The notes beneath the pieces were generated by a model. The model saw only the letters and a program-made list of their open reading frames with translations. It was not told the DNA's origin and did not search any database. A stretch of DNA of 38,237 bases. It comes from Deltaproteobacteria bacterium. GTDB taxonomy: Bacteria; Desulfobacterota; Binatia; UBA9968; JAJDTQ01. The DNA lies in NCBI GenBank assembly GCA_028818775.1, contig JAPPNE010000121.1, forward strand, positions 1 through 38,237, given 5' to 3'. Both the position numbers and the translations under genes were made by a program. Below, one piece after another: positions 12,738 through 21,653 of the stretch. The first letter of the stretch is position 1. The number at the start of each line of letters is the position of its first letter.

Positions 12738-15083
12738 ATGATCAAGACCCCCAAGACCGACGACGCCGGCAGGCGCGAGGCCCCGCTGGATTTTATCCGC
12801 GCCATCGTCCGCGACGACCTGGCCGGCGGCAAGCATCCCGGCGGGGTGGTGACGCGTTTCCCGCCCGAGCCCAACGGCTTCCTCCACATCGGCCACGCCA
12901 AGTCCATCTGCCTGAACTTCGGCGTCGCGCTGGAGTTCGGCGGGCGCTGCAACCTGCGTTTCGACGACACCGATCCGGCCAAGGAGGACACGCTTTTCGT
13001 CGAGGCCATCAAGGACAACATCCGCTGGCTGGGATTCGACTGGGGCGAGGGGCTGTACAACGCCTCCGACTACTTCGAGGAACTGTACCGCTTCGCCGTC
13101 CAGCTCATCGAGCGCGGCGGTGCCTACGTGTGCAGCCTGAGCGAGGCGGAGATCCGCGAGACCCGCGGCACGGTGACGGAGCCGGGCCGCGAGAGCCCCT
13201 ACCGCGACCGCCCGGCGGACGAGAACCTCGACCTGTTCGCGCGCATGCGCGCCGGCGAGTTCCCGGACGGCGCCCACGTGCTGCGAGCGAAGATCGACAT
13301 GGCGGCGGCCAACATGAAGATGCGCGATCCGGTGATCTACCGCATCCGTCACGTCACCCACCACCACACTGGCGACGCCTGGCCCATCTATCCCATGTAC
13401 GACTTCGCCCACCCGCTGTCGGACGCGCTGGAGGGGGTCACCCACTCGCTCTGCACGCTGGAGTTCGAGAACAACCGCGAGTTCTACGACTGGATCCTGG
13501 AGCAGGTGGACGTCCCCTCGACCCCGCGCCAGATCGAGTTCGCGCGACTCAACCTGGACTACACCGTCATGAGCAAGCGCCGGCTGTTGGAGCTGGTGGA
13601 GGAAAGGCACGTCGGGGGCTGGGACGATCCGCGCATGCCCACCCTGGCGGGGATGCGACGGCGCGGCTACACCCCCGAGGCCATCCGCGACTTCTGCCAC
13701 AGCGTGGGCATCGCCAAGAGCGACAACACCGTGGAGATGGGCCAGCTCGAATACTTTATCCGCGACGACCTGAACCAAAAGGCCCCGCGCGTGCTGGCCG
13801 TGGAGCGCCCCCTCAAGGTAGTGCTTACCAACTACGCGGAAGACCGCGTGGAGCAACTGGAGGCGCCGTACTACCCGCATGACGTACCCAGGGAAGGGTC
13901 GCGCACCGTTCCCTTTTCCCGCGAGCTCTACATCGAGCGGGAGGACTTCCTCGAAGAGCCGCCCAAAGGCTACCACCGGCTGGCGCCGGGCCGCGAGGTG
14001 CGACTGCGCTACGCCTACATCATCCGGTGCGACGAAGCGGTCAAGGACCCCGCCACGGGCGAGGTGACGGAGCTGCGCTGCTCCTACGACCCGCGGACCC
14101 GGAGCGGTTCCGACACGAGCGGCAAGAGGGTGCGGGGCACCATCCACTGGGTGTCCGCCGCCCACGCACTGGAAGCGGAGATGCGGCTCTACGACCGTCT
14201 GTTCTCCGTGCCGGACCCGCAAGGCGATCCGGAGCGGGACTACCGGGAGCTGCTGAATCCCAAGTCCCTCGAGGCCGTCAAGGGACTCGTGGAGCCGAGC
14301 CTCGGCGGCGCCCTCCCGGGTGAGCGGTTCCAGTTCGAGCGGCTGGGCTACTTCTGCGCGGATCCGGACTCCACCGCCGATGCCTTGGTGTTCAACCGCA
14401 TCGTCACGCTGCGGGACTCCTGGCTCAAGATCGTCCAGCGGGGCGAGGGCAGCGCGCCCAGGCGCTCCCGCAAGGCGCAGACCGCACCGAGGAATGTGGG
14501 GCAAGGTCCGGCCGAAAGAAAATCTCCGGCCTTCGCGGAACTGACGCCGGCGCAATGCGCCAGGATGGAGCACTACCGCGACCGGCTCGGGCTCGTGGCC
14601 GGCGACGCGTTGCTGCTGGCGTCGGACGAGGACTTGGCGGGGTTTTTCGAGGAGGCGGTGCGCGCCCACGACAACGCCAAGTCGGTGGCCAACTGGATCG
14701 TCAACGAGTTGCGCGCGCACCTCAAGGAAAACACCCTGGACTCGCTGCCATTGACCCCGGCGGCCCTGGCCGAGCTGGTGGCTCTCATCGACGGCCAGAC
14801 CATCTCCGGCAACGCCGCCAAGCAGGTCTTCGCCGAGATGGTGGCACAGGGTGGGCGCCCCGCCGACATCGTCGACCGGCTCGGGCTCCGGCAGGTGGCG
14901 GACGCGGCTCGACTGGAGCCCGTGGTGGAAGCCGTCCTCACCGCCAACCCGGACAACGTCACCCTCTACCGCCAGGGCAAGACCAATCTGTTGGGATTCT
15001 TCGTCGGCCAGGTGATGAAGTCCACCCACGGCAAGGCCAACCCCCGCTTGGTGAACGAACTGCTGCGGGCGAAGCTGGACTGA
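12738..15083 (+). CDS. glnS: Glutaminyl-tRNA synthetase with C-terminal YqeY-like domain
   Basis: A 781-residue class I aminoacyl-tRNA synthetase that charges tRNA-Gln. HIGH is at 50-53 (FLHIGHAKS) and the KMSKS-equivalent VMSKRR near 277. GlnRS-specific stretches include [20 protein letters not shown] and [10 protein letters not shown]. The anticodon-binding beta-barrels follow to about residue 590. After a linker (about 575-595), residues about 600-781 form an extra GatB/YqeY-like domain with [30 protein letters not shown] and [23 protein letters not shown]. Standard bacterial GlnRS is about 550 residues. A YqeY tail on GlnRS is known in Deinococcus and helps tRNA binding. No gat genes are in the window. 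The gene is a housekeeping island between catabolic blocks. Confidence 0.97.
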   Translation: MIKTPKTDDAGRREAPLDFIRAIVRDDLAGGKHPGGVVTRFPPEPNGFLHIGHAKSICLNFGVALEFGGRCNLRFDDTDPAKEDTLFVEAIKDNIRWLGFDWGEGLYNASDYFEELYRFAVQLIERGGAYVCSLSEAEIRETRGTVTEPGRESPYRDRPADENLDLFARMRAGEFPDGAHVLRAKIDMAAANMKMRDPVIYRIRHVTHHHTGDAWPIYPMYDFAHPLSDALEGVTHSLCTLEFENNREFYDWILEQVDVPSTPRQIEFARLNLDYTVMSKRRLLELVEERHVGGWDDPRMPTLAGMRRRGYTPEAIRDFCHSVGIAKSDNTVEMGQLEYFIRDDLNQKAPRVLAVERPLKVVLTNYAEDRVEQLEAPYYPHDVPREGSRTVPFSRELYIEREDFLEEPPKGYHRLAPGREVRLRYAYIIRCDEAVKDPATGEVTELRCSYDPRTRSGSDTSGKRVRGTIHWVSAAHALEAEMRLYDRLFSVPDPQGDPERDYRELLNPKSLEAVKGLVEPSLGGALPGERFQFERLGYFCADPDSTADALVFNRIVTLRDSWLKIVQRGEGSAPRRSRKAQTAPRNVGQGPAERKSPAFAELTPAQCARMEHYRDRLGLVAGDALLLASDEDLAGFFEEAVRAHDNAKSVANWIVNELRAHLKENTLDSLPLTPAALAELVALIDGQTISGNAAKQVFAEMVAQGGRPADIVDRLGLRQVADAARLEPVVEAVLTANPDNVTLYRQGKTNLLGFFVGQVMKSTHGKANPRLVNELLRAKLD

Positions 15084-15138
15084 CGTTGCTCTCCGTCGTT
15101 TCCGCGTCCCCTCGAAACGTCATTCGACAATCGTCGCG

Positions 15139-15588
15139 TCACTTCTTCGTGCGGAAGGCCCGATGGCAGTCGGAGCAGGTCTGTTGCAGACGTTTGAAGA
15201 CGGCGCCCGGCGCCCGGTCATTGGACACTGCCGCCAGCGCGTCCGCGTACATGGCCAGTTGCCGCGCCGACTCGGCGAAGCGCTCCCAATCGGTCCATAT
15301 CGCAGGCTTGGCCCGCGTCGGGTGGTTCAAGCTCCCTTCGGGGAACAGCGCCGTCATCTTTTCGCCCGCGTGGCCGGCGATGGTCGCGGCGTGCACCCTC
15401 ACGCGTTCGGCGTCGTAGGGCTGGGCTCCGCGCATCATCGCCCGTAGCGCCTTCATGGCATCCCCCATGGCGGTCATGGCGTCCATGCGCTGCTTGACGA
15501 TGCCGGTGGCGTCGCGGTGCGCGAGCGCCGTGCCGCAAACCAGGACGAGTGCCAGGGCGGTGACCGCCAGCCGGGAGAGTCGTGTCAT
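15139..15588 (-). CDS. Cytochrome c' / c556-like four-helix cytochrome
   Basis: A 149-residue exported cytochrome (PF01322). A signal peptide (LAVTALALVLVCGTALA) is followed by the family N-terminal pattern (GIVKQRMDAMTAMGDAMKAL). A C-terminal haem site C138-S-D-C141-H142 lies in TCSDCHRAFR. Such proteins sit in the periplasm and act in electron transfer or NO handling. The met residues of the first helix could supply a sixth ligand (c556 type) or leave haem five-coordinate (c' type). It is last in the minus-strand group ferritin - cytochrome c - cytochrome c', 20 bp after the cytochrome c stop, with no clear ribosome-binding site. It converges on glnS. Confidence 0.9.
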   Translation of the reverse strand: MTRLSRLAVTALALVLVCGTALAHRDATGIVKQRMDAMTAMGDAMKALRAMMRGAQPYDAERVRVHAATIAGHAGEKMTALFPEGSLNHPTRAKPAIWTDWERFAESARQLAMYADALAAVSNDRAPGAVFKRLQQTCSDCHRAFRTKK

Positions 15589-15608
15589 GGCAAACCGTAA
15601 GGGGGACC

Positions 15609-16022
15609 TCAGAAGATCCCGTTGGCCCGTTGCAGTGCGCGCACGTAATCGATGACGGCCCTCACGTCCTTGTCCGAGAGGCCCGGAACCGGCGGCATGT
15701 TGCCGAAACGCCAGTGGTGCGCTCGAACGCCCCGTTTCACCGCCAGCAGGAACGCCAAATCGGAGTGATGGCCCGGCTCATAGTACGGGTGGACCAGCGG
15801 CGGTCCCTGGGACGAACCGGCCGCCTGCAGTCCGTGGCACACGGCGCACTTCTGATTGAATATCGTCTCGCCCGGCATTCCCGCCGTGGACGCCACCGAG
15901 GTTTCGGACACCGTCCCCGTCCTACCGACCGGCCGGTGCATACCGTGATGGCCCGGCCACAGCGCCCATGCCGCCAAGGCGGCGGCCACCGCCACGGCCG
16001 CCGCGCCGACGACGAGCCTCAC
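15609..16022 (-). CDS. Class I c-type cytochrome, membrane-anchored or secreted
   Basis: A 137-residue protein with an N-terminal hydrophobic segment (VVGAAAVAVAAALAAWALW) that could be an uncleaved anchor or a signal. A single haem site follows, C59-A-V-C62-H63, with a likely distal ligand M109 in FGNMPPVPGLSDKDV, the usual class I arrangement. The His-rich GHHGMH stretch after the anchor is unusual. The start codon is GTG at 16022, overlapping the ferritin-like stop as GTGA, so translation is coupled. With its neighbours it forms a small iron/electron-transfer operon. Confidence 0.9.
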   Translation of the reverse strand: MRLVVGAAAVAVAAALAAWALWPGHHGMHRPVGRTGTVSETSVASTAGMPGETIFNQKCAVCHGLQAAGSSQGPPLVHPYYEPGHHSDLAFLLAVKRGVRAHHWRFGNMPPVPGLSDKDVRAVIDYVRALQRANGIF

Positions 16023-16561
16023 CCACTTTTCCCCAGCGTCACCAGCAGGCTCGCCAGGTCGTCGGCGTGCTCTTCCTCCATCTTGAGGATGTCCTCGATG
16101 ATGCGGCGGGTGGTGGGGTCGTCGTTGGCGAGCCAGCGGATGATCTCGGAGTAGGTCTCGATGGCGACGCGCTCGGCCACCAGGTCCTCCTTGATCATCG
16201 CCTCCAGGGTGTCGCCTTCCTCGTACGCGGCGTGGGAGCGGGTGGCCAGCCCGTCGGGGCTGAAGTTGGGCGAGCCGCCGAGCTGGGTGATGCGCTGGGC
16301 CACCCAGTCGGCGTGCATCTGCTCCTCGTTGGCGTGCTGCAGGAACTCCGCCGCCACCGGCCCGGCGTTGATGCCGCTGGCCATGAAGTAGTGGTTCTTG
16401 TAGCGCAGGATGCAGACGATCTCGGTGGCCAGCACCTCGTTCAGCACCGCGAGCACCTGCTCCCGATCAGCCAGGTAGGCGCCGGTGATGGCGCCCTGCT
16501 CCATCTTCTCGCGAGCCCGCTTCTGGATCGCCTCGAGGTCCGTCTTGAAGGGTTCTTTCAT
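16019..16561 (-). CDS. Bacterioferritin-like / DPS-like ferritin
   Basis: A 180-residue four-helix ferritin. Diiron ferroxidase ligands are E47 (LATEIVCILRY), E80-x-x-H83 (EEQMH), E130 or E135 and E162-x-x-H165 (EEEHADD). The HADWVAQRITQLGGSP segment is characteristic of bacterioferritins, which oxidise Fe(II) and store iron as a mineral in the cytoplasm. A haem-binding methionine like Bfr M52 cannot be assigned with confidence. It is translationally coupled to a c-type cytochrome, an uncommon arrangement. Upstream is an inverted repeat (16633-16659) that may be an operator. Confidence 0.88.
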   Translation of the reverse strand: MKEPFKTDLEAIQKRAREKMEQGAITGAYLADREQVLAVLNEVLATEIVCILRYKNHYFMASGINAGPVAAEFLQHANEEQMHADWVAQRITQLGGSPNFSPDGLATRSHAAYEEGDTLEAMIKEDLVAERVAIETYSEIIRWLANDDPTTRRIIEDILKMEEEHADDLASLLVTLGKSG

Positions 16562-16632
16562 GGGTTCGTCCTCGTCCGGCGCGCCCCCGCGTCAGGGTGC
16601 CCGCCAAGCATCCGGTGCCTTGGCAAGGCCCC

Positions 16633-16659
16633 GGCAAGAATTACTCTGCACATCTTGCC
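16633..16659. promoter_or_regulatory. Inverted repeat between the toxin gene and the ferritin operon
   Basis: GGCAAGA (16633-16639) and TCTTGCC (16653-16659) are exact reverse complements 13 nt apart. They lie 72 bp before the ferritin start codon and 20 bp after the toxin stop, both on the minus strand. Without a U-tract it fits an operator or a processing hairpin better than an intrinsic terminator. Confidence 0.35.
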
Positions 16660-16678
16660 AGATACTCTACCATATGAC

Positions 16679-17101
16679 TCAGCCGGATACGCGCGACTCC
16701 AGGAAGCCCGCCGGTGTCAGGATCGGTATCCGCTGAAACGGGGACATCTCAAGTAGATCCCGATCCCCGGTAATCAGACAGTCCGCCTGGCCCAGCAACG
16801 CCGTCTCCAAGAGCTTGTCATCATCGGGATCCCGGCAGCCCAGCTTCGCGTTCGTGATCGATACCCATTCCGACACCGCCTGAACCTGGGCGATGTAAAG
16901 CGCTCTACGTTCGCGGCCGACGTAGGCATCGAACCGCGGAAGACACAGCCGGCTTCGCAACTCCTCGAAGGTCTCATCCGAGAACAGCAGCACTCCGTTG
17001 TCGGAACGAACCGCCTCCAGAACCGCCCTCGGAGACCCTTGTGGGAGCAGCACCGCGCTGATCAGGACATTCGTATCGACGACGACGCGTTCAGCTTTCA
17101 T
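16679..17101 (-). CDS. PIN-domain toxin (COG1569 type)
   Basis: A 140-residue PIN-domain nuclease. The four acidic residues of the RNase site are visible: D9 (VVVDTNVLIS), E43/E47 (SDETFEEL), an Asp in CRDPDDDKLL (about 91-95) and D113/D115 (LITGDRDLL). Toxins of this family cut tRNA, rRNA or mRNA and arrest growth until neutralised by an antitoxin. The gene begins inside the last 11 bases of the Phd-type antitoxin gene, the classic toxin-antitoxin layout. Confidence 0.9.
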   Translation of the reverse strand: MKAERVVVDTNVLISAVLLPQGSPRAVLEAVRSDNGVLLFSDETFEELRSRLCLPRFDAYVGRERRALYIAQVQAVSEWVSITNAKLGCRDPDDDKLLETALLGQADCLITGDRDLLEMSPFQRIPILTPAGFLESRVSG

Positions 17102-17342
17102 CCGCCAGGAGCGCCTCCAGCCCTGCCTCGGTCAGACCGTTGGCCGAGGCTTCCCCGCCGGCATCGTCCATGGTCACCGCCAAGCGTTCCCACGCGGCAC
17201 CGCGCAATCGCTCGAATTGCTGTACCGACATCATGACTCCCACCGCCCTGCCGTTCTTGGTCACGCGCACGGGTCCGCTCTGGACGGCGTCGATCAGGTG
17301 CCCGAAACGATTCTTGGCTTCCCTTGCCGCGATTTCCTTCAT
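17091..17342 (-). CDS. Phd/YefM-family antitoxin
   Basis: An 83-residue protein with a Phd/YefM N-terminal DNA-binding domain (IAAREAKNRFGHLIDAVQSGPVRVTKNGRAVGVMMSVQQFERL) and an acidic C-terminal tail (TEAGLEALLADES) that would bind the PIN toxin. It precedes and overlaps the toxin gene by 11 bp. A perfect palindrome lies 6 bp upstream of the ATG and overlaps the predicted promoter, consistent with the autorepression usual for this family. There is no clear ribosome-binding site, and the transcript may be leaderless. Confidence 0.93.
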   Translation of the reverse strand: MKEIAAREAKNRFGHLIDAVQSGPVRVTKNGRAVGVMMSVQQFERLRGAAWERLAVTMDDAGGEASANGLTEAGLEALLADES

Positions 17343-17348
17343 AACGTG

Positions 17349-17377
17349 AGAATAGCCAAAATGGCTATTCTGTGCAA
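17349..17377 (-). promoter_or_regulatory. Promoter with overlapping palindromic operator of the toxin-antitoxin operon
   Basis: Reading the minus strand: TTGCAC, then 17 nt, then TATTCT, a good sigma70 promoter ending 6 nt before the antitoxin ATG. The spacer and -10 contain a perfect palindrome at 17349-17371, with arms AGAATAGCCA and TGGCTATTCT around a 3 nt centre. A Phd-type antitoxin bound there would block RNA polymerase. Transcription should start at or next to the A of the ATG, giving a leaderless mRNA. Confidence 0.7.
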
Positions 17378-17387
17378 CGCATACCGC

Positions 17388-19010
17388 CTACACCTCTCCC
17401 CGGACTTCGGTGGTGATCATTTCCAGGATCTCCTGGCTGGTGATGGTGCCGACGAATGCCCGCGTTTCCCGGTCCAGCACGGGAATGGCGGTGAGGGAGT
17501 TCTCCGACATGCGCTGGAGCGCGTCTTCCACCAGCTCGTCGGTCCACGTGGTGGGCGTGGCCTCGCGCACGATCTTGGCAAGCGGCGTGTCGGACCAAGC
17601 GTGCTTGGGCAAGTAGCGCAACATGGCGAGAGAAACGATGCCGGCCAGGCCGTCACGGTCGGCGACCACATAGTCCTGCTGGCCGGGCTTGATCCATCGG
17701 TCCGCGAAGTCCCGCACCGACAGCTCGCGGCCGGGGTGGGCGTGGTTGCGGTCGATGATGTCGCCGACCCTGATGTTGTCCAGGGCGAAGCGGATCATGG
17801 AAGGCGGCAGATCCTCCGCCGGCGACACCGGCTCCCCGGCCTCGACACGGCTCACCGCGATGCCGATGAACGGCGGCGCCAGCAGGATGTAGGCGAGCAT
17901 GATGAGGACGAAGAGCGAGAAGACGTCGCTGCCGATGATGCCGTGTTCGAGGAGCACGAGCAGGACGGCGATTTCCGCGACCCCCTTGGCCATCAGGCCC
18001 GTGGCGAGGGTGACCGGCGCATCGAAACGAGCCATGGAGGCGCCGAGCCACGCCCCCGCGAACTTTCCGGCGAACGGGACGACCACCAGCGCCGCGATGG
18101 TCCAGATCGGCATCTCGGTGAACGACAGGCCCAGGTGCAGGCCCGCGGAACTGAAGAAGAGCGGCACGAAGAACCCGTCCGCCACGCTCTTCAGGCCGGG
18201 GATGATGTCGCGGTGCACCTGGTGCGGGAGGCGCGACAGGGCGACGCCCAGGAGCAGCGCGCCCAGGGACCCGTGCAGACCCATCTCCTCGGCGCCCACG
18301 ACCGCCACGAACAACAGGCCCAGAATGAGCCCGAACGACAGTTGCGGGACGCGCAGCAGCCGTTCCAGGAACTCGATCACGGGCGGGATGACCCGGCTGG
18401 CCAACACCCAGGTCACCACGATGAAAGCAGCGATCTGTCCCAGCAGGAGCAGCACCCCCGCCAGGGTCACATGCTCCGCGTGCTCGCCGATGGTAAACCC
18501 CACCAGGAGCAACACCAGCAGTTCCGCGATGAGCGCGGTGGTGAACATTTCGATACCGACCGGCTGCCGCAGGCGGTCGGCGTCGATCAGTACCTTGGCG
18601 ACCACGCCCAGGCTGGTCAGGGAAAGAACTCCGGCGAGAGCGAGGGAGCCGCTGAAGTCGAGACCCAGCCCGAAGTCGAACAGGAGATTGGACGTGACCA
18701 ACAGGGACACGACGAGCGGAATGATGACGGAAATGACCGCCGCCACGAAGAAACGGCGGTGGATGGACGCCATGAACGCCGAGACGTCGAGCTCTTCCAG
18801 GCCGATGAGGAAGAAGTAGAGAAAGATCCCGATGCTGAGCAGGATGTGCAGATAGTCGTTGAGATGGACGACACCGAAGACCGGCCCAAGGAGTATCCCC
18901 GTGGCCGTGTAGGCGACGATGGAGTTCAACCGGAAGCGTTGAAGGAGGCCTTCGGCGAGCTTGGCGACGACGATGAGCAACCCGGTGGAAAGCAGCGCAT
19001 CCTGAAGCAT
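17388..19010 (-). CDS. CPA2-family cation/proton antiporter with C-terminal CBS domains
   Basis: A 540-residue membrane protein of the KefB/NapA-type monovalent cation:proton antiporter family (PF00999). It has about 12 hydrophobic segments over the first 390 residues, including LNSIVAYTATGILLGP, LGALLLGVALSRLPHQ and ATGLMAKGVAEIAVLLVLLE, a region that usually carries family-conserved polar residues. The soluble tail (about 400-540) has a paired CBS module (VGDIIDRNH to YVVADRDGLAGIVSL, then LVEDALQRMSENSLTAIPVLDRETRAFVGTIT) that would sense a nucleotide. It regulates K+ or Na+ and pH homeostasis. The start is set at the ATG at 19010 with GGAG upstream; a longer reading to 19073 adds an Arg-rich, non-family sequence. 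Confidence 0.88.
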   Translation of the reverse strand: MLQDALLSTGLLIVVAKLAEGLLQRFRLNSIVAYTATGILLGPVFGVVHLNDYLHILLSIGIFLYFFLIGLEELDVSAFMASIHRRFFVAAVISVIIPLVVSLLVTSNLLFDFGLGLDFSGSLALAGVLSLTSLGVVAKVLIDADRLRQPVGIEMFTTALIAELLVLLLVGFTIGEHAEHVTLAGVLLLLGQIAAFIVVTWVLASRVIPPVIEFLERLLRVPQLSFGLILGLLFVAVVGAEEMGLHGSLGALLLGVALSRLPHQVHRDIIPGLKSVADGFFVPLFFSSAGLHLGLSFTEMPIWTIAALVVVPFAGKFAGAWLGASMARFDAPVTLATGLMAKGVAEIAVLLVLLEHGIIGSDVFSLFVLIMLAYILLAPPFIGIAVSRVEAGEPVSPAEDLPPSMIRFALDNIRVGDIIDRNHAHPGRELSVRDFADRWIKPGQQDYVVADRDGLAGIVSLAMLRYLPKHAWSDTPLAKIVREATPTTWTDELVEDALQRMSENSLTAIPVLDRETRAFVGTITSQEILEMITTEVRGEV

Positions 19011-19138
19011 GTCGGCTCCACGGTCGGCGGCAGTACGGGTGCGGTTCCGGAAGAAGTCGACGTTGCGCCGCACCCCGCGGCCGACCCCGATGCGACTCTA
19101 GGACGATTCCGTCGAACCGCGCAAGTCCTCCAAGGCAG

Positions 19139-19711
19139 TCAGGCCGGCCTCAGCCCCAAGCGCTCGTCGCGCCGGCGCAGCAGCACGATGAAGGGCAAGG
19201 CGAGCACCACCATCCAGGACTTGCCGATGACCTGTCCCAGCAGGAACTCGATGCTGCCGAACGCCAGGTAGAGGAACAGAATGCTGTCGACGATGAGACC
19301 GACCACGCTGCTGGCGAAAACCGCGAGCAGCAGCCGGCGTCTTTGCAGCGGCGTGTAAACCGCGAGGTCCGCCCCCTCCGAGAACAGGAACGCCGCGCCC
19401 GAAGCCATCACCAGGGCCGGCGGCGCGAACAGCGCCGAAAGACCCGCCCCCGCCACCACCGCCACGGCCGCCCATTTCACTCCGATGCGCCGCTGCACCA
19501 AGTCGCGCAGGACGAATGCCAACCCGATGGTCACCACACCGCTAGGCGCCATGATCCCTGGCGCCACCGGGATCAGGCACGGCGAATCCGGCGGACACAC
19601 CGTGCCCACGTTGCCGATGAGCCAGTTGGCGGCCGGGATGCACAACCCGAATCCGATGAGAAAAAGGACGCCTTCCGTGCGTCTTCGACGTTCAACTCCG
19701 TTGTTGGACAC
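19139..19711 (-). CDS. VUT-family putative vitamin/queuosine-precursor transporter
   Basis: A 190-residue membrane protein with about five or six hydrophobic segments. PGIMAPSGVVTIGLAFVLRDLVQRRIG and the GADLAVYTPLQRRRLLLAVFASSVVGLIVDSILFLYLAFG block are the signatures of the VUT/YhhQ family (PF02592). Its members import the queuosine precursors preQ0/preQ1 or vitamins. The start is set at a GTG at 19711 with GGGAGG 8 nt upstream; a longer frame to 19744 also begins with GTG. It stands 128 bp upstream of the antiporter on the same strand. A preQ1 riboswitch would be expected upstream in some relatives, but I do not see one. Confidence 0.82.
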   Translation of the reverse strand: MSNNGVERRRRTEGVLFLIGFGLCIPAANWLIGNVGTVCPPDSPCLIPVAPGIMAPSGVVTIGLAFVLRDLVQRRIGVKWAAVAVVAGAGLSALFAPPALVMASGAAFLFSEGADLAVYTPLQRRRLLLAVFASSVVGLIVDSILFLYLAFGSIEFLLGQVIGKSWMVVLALPFIVLLRRRDERLGLRPA

Positions 19712-19827
19712 TACCCATGCCTCCCGCTTGTGCACCTCGCACACCTTCTAGCGGGTTGGTCTCGTGGTCCGCAAGGTCGCGGCGTCGCCCGTCCGCGGAG
19801 CCGGCATGCGCGTCGCACTCGTCCAAA

Positions 19828-21579
19828 TTACCCCTGCCACATGACCACGCGCCGCCCGAGGGCGAAATAAACGACGATCAACGGCACTACCAGGACCAGC
19901 GCCACGAGCGAGACCGCGGCCGCCTGGTTCAGCTCGCCGTCTCCCCAGATGGCCCAGATGTAGACCGGCAGCGTCGTGTTGTGGCGGGTCACCAGGAGCG
20001 CCGCCATGGTCAGCTCGCTGTAGGCGAGGAGCGCCATCCAGAGCCAGGCGTAGAGCAGAGTCGGAGCGAGCAGCGGCCTCACAATGCGCCAGAACACGGT
20101 CATGGGCTCCAGCCCGGACACGGCGCCCGCCTCGTCGAGATCCTTGTGGATCTGCAACAGCGAAGAGTTGTACATCCTCGTGGCGAAGGGAATCCGGGCG
20201 ACGACGTTCACCAGGATGATGATGCCGATGGTGCCGTAGAAGGGAACGTAGGCCGGCAGCCAGAACAGGGCGATGAACAGCGCGCCCACCGCGAAGATCA
20301 TGTTGGGTATGACGTGGGGCAGGAAGGAGACGACGTCGAAGAGCCCGGAGAGCCGGTTCTTGCGCTTGACGATGTTCCAGGACAGCGCCACCCCGACGAG
20401 CGTCGCCAGGGTCGGCACCGCCAGCGTCAGCACCGCGGAGTTCCGGAGCGAGGACCAGAAGGTAGTCCACGGTATGTTCTCGAAATTGGACAAAGTCACC
20501 ATACCCAAAGCCGACCACGACGGCACCATGAGAAACGGGATCAGGGAGGCCCACACGAGCATCAACAGCGGCAACAGCAGGTTGAGCGTGACCACCGATC
20601 CGATGAAGAGCCAGCCCGCGATGCGCCACCGGCCCAACTCGATGAGCCGCGGGCGATAGGCCTTGCCCGATATCACCTGGTAGCGTTCGCCGCGCCGGAT
20701 GGTGCGCAGGTACCACCAGCTTATGAGCAGCGCCAGGGCCATCATGAAGACGCTGGTGGCGCCGACGATGCCGTAGTCCGGCGGCGCGTCGAGGGGCTGG
20801 GCGCGCACGTAGAGGAAGGTGCTCAGGGTGTAGGTGCGGTTGCTCATGCCGAGGAACGCCGGGACGTCGAAGGTCGTGATCCCCAACGCCATGACGTAGA
20901 GGCCCGCCGCCAGGATGCTGGGCCACATGAGCGGCAGCGTCACGCACCAGAGCCGGTCCCGGAAGCGCGCGCCGTGGACCTGCGCGCTCTCCTCCAGGGC
21001 CGGGTCCATGTTGCGGAAGGCGGGCGCGATCATGATGAAGGCCAGCGCCACGAAATTGAGGCCCTGAACGAAGCCCATTCCTGGCACAGCGCCGATGTTG
21101 AAGGGGGCGGCGTCGAGGGAGAAGAGATCCATCAGCCACCGGTTCACCACGCCGATGCGCGGATGGAGAAGGAACTGCCAGCCCATGGCCGGGAAGAAGG
21201 CCGGCACCGCCAAGGTCATGGTGAGCAGCGACACCACCCAGCCGCGTCCCGGCAAGTCCGTGCGCTCCGCCAGGAACGCCATGGGCACGGCCAGCGTGAG
21301 CGAAGTCACCACCACGACCAGGGTGAACCAGAACGTGTTGACGGACGCCCGGAAGGCCGAGTCATCGCGAAAGAACTCGTGGAAGTTGTCGAGTGTCCAG
21401 ACCCCGCCGGCTATCCGCCCTTCCTCGAGGAACGCCACCTGCACCACGACCGCCAACAGCAGGCCGATGACCGCGAACGCGATCAGGCTCAGGACGATGA
21501 AGGGCGGCGCGCCCATCCACAGCCGACGCCATTGCGGCCGGCGCCGGGGTGGCGGATGGTTTGTCGGCGATACGCTCAT
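19828..21579 (-). CDS. ABC transporter permease with two fused membrane domains (Fe(III)/spermidine type)
   Basis: A 583-residue inner-membrane protein made of two tandem BPD_transp_1 domains, roughly residues 70-275 and 355-565, like FbpB/AfuB/ThiP permeases. The EAA-type loops that contact an ATPase are visible: ALEESAQVHGARFRDRLWCVTLPLMWPS and DLDEAGAVSGLEPMTVFWRIVRPLLAP. The start is the ATG at 21579 by protein alignment; the frame remains open upstream but encodes non-membrane sequence, and no clear ribosome-binding site is present. It lies 74 bp after the gamma-isochorismatase gene, and the matching substrate-binding protein is at 26.5-27.6 kb. No ATP-binding subunit is found in the window. 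Confidence 0.9.
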   Translation of the reverse strand: MSVSPTNHPPPRRRPQWRRLWMGAPPFIVLSLIAFAVIGLLLAVVVQVAFLEEGRIAGGVWTLDNFHEFFRDDSAFRASVNTFWFTLVVVVTSLTLAVPMAFLAERTDLPGRGWVVSLLTMTLAVPAFFPAMGWQFLLHPRIGVVNRWLMDLFSLDAAPFNIGAVPGMGFVQGLNFVALAFIMIAPAFRNMDPALEESAQVHGARFRDRLWCVTLPLMWPSILAAGLYVMALGITTFDVPAFLGMSNRTYTLSTFLYVRAQPLDAPPDYGIVGATSVFMMALALLISWWYLRTIRRGERYQVISGKAYRPRLIELGRWRIAGWLFIGSVVTLNLLLPLLMLVWASLIPFLMVPSWSALGMVTLSNFENIPWTTFWSSLRNSAVLTLAVPTLATLVGVALSWNIVKRKNRLSGLFDVVSFLPHVIPNMIFAVGALFIALFWLPAYVPFYGTIGIIILVNVVARIPFATRMYNSSLLQIHKDLDEAGAVSGLEPMTVFWRIVRPLLAPTLLYAWLWMALLAYSELTMAALLVTRHNTTLPVYIWAIWGDGELNQAAAVSLVALVLVVPLIVVYFALGRRVVMWQG

Positions 21580-21653
21580 GGACTGACGGTACGGCGGCCC
21601 GCAGAGGATGAAGGACCGGGCCGTGTGGTACGGACCGCCGGCGGGAAACCCGC

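Noticed and set aside
12630-15029. 799-codon minus-strand frame opposite glnS
   Set aside because: It is the antisense shadow of glutaminyl-tRNA synthetase, rich in V/A/H/Q with no motif.
16633-16659. Rho-independent terminator of the toxin-antitoxin operon
   Set aside because: The stem is only 7 bp with a 13 nt loop and no U-tract follows on the minus strand.
16998-19271. 757-codon plus-strand frame opposite the antitoxin and antiporter genes
   Set aside because: It is the shadow of the antiporter; the Q/E/D/H-rich sequence is typical of antisense reading of membrane-protein codons.
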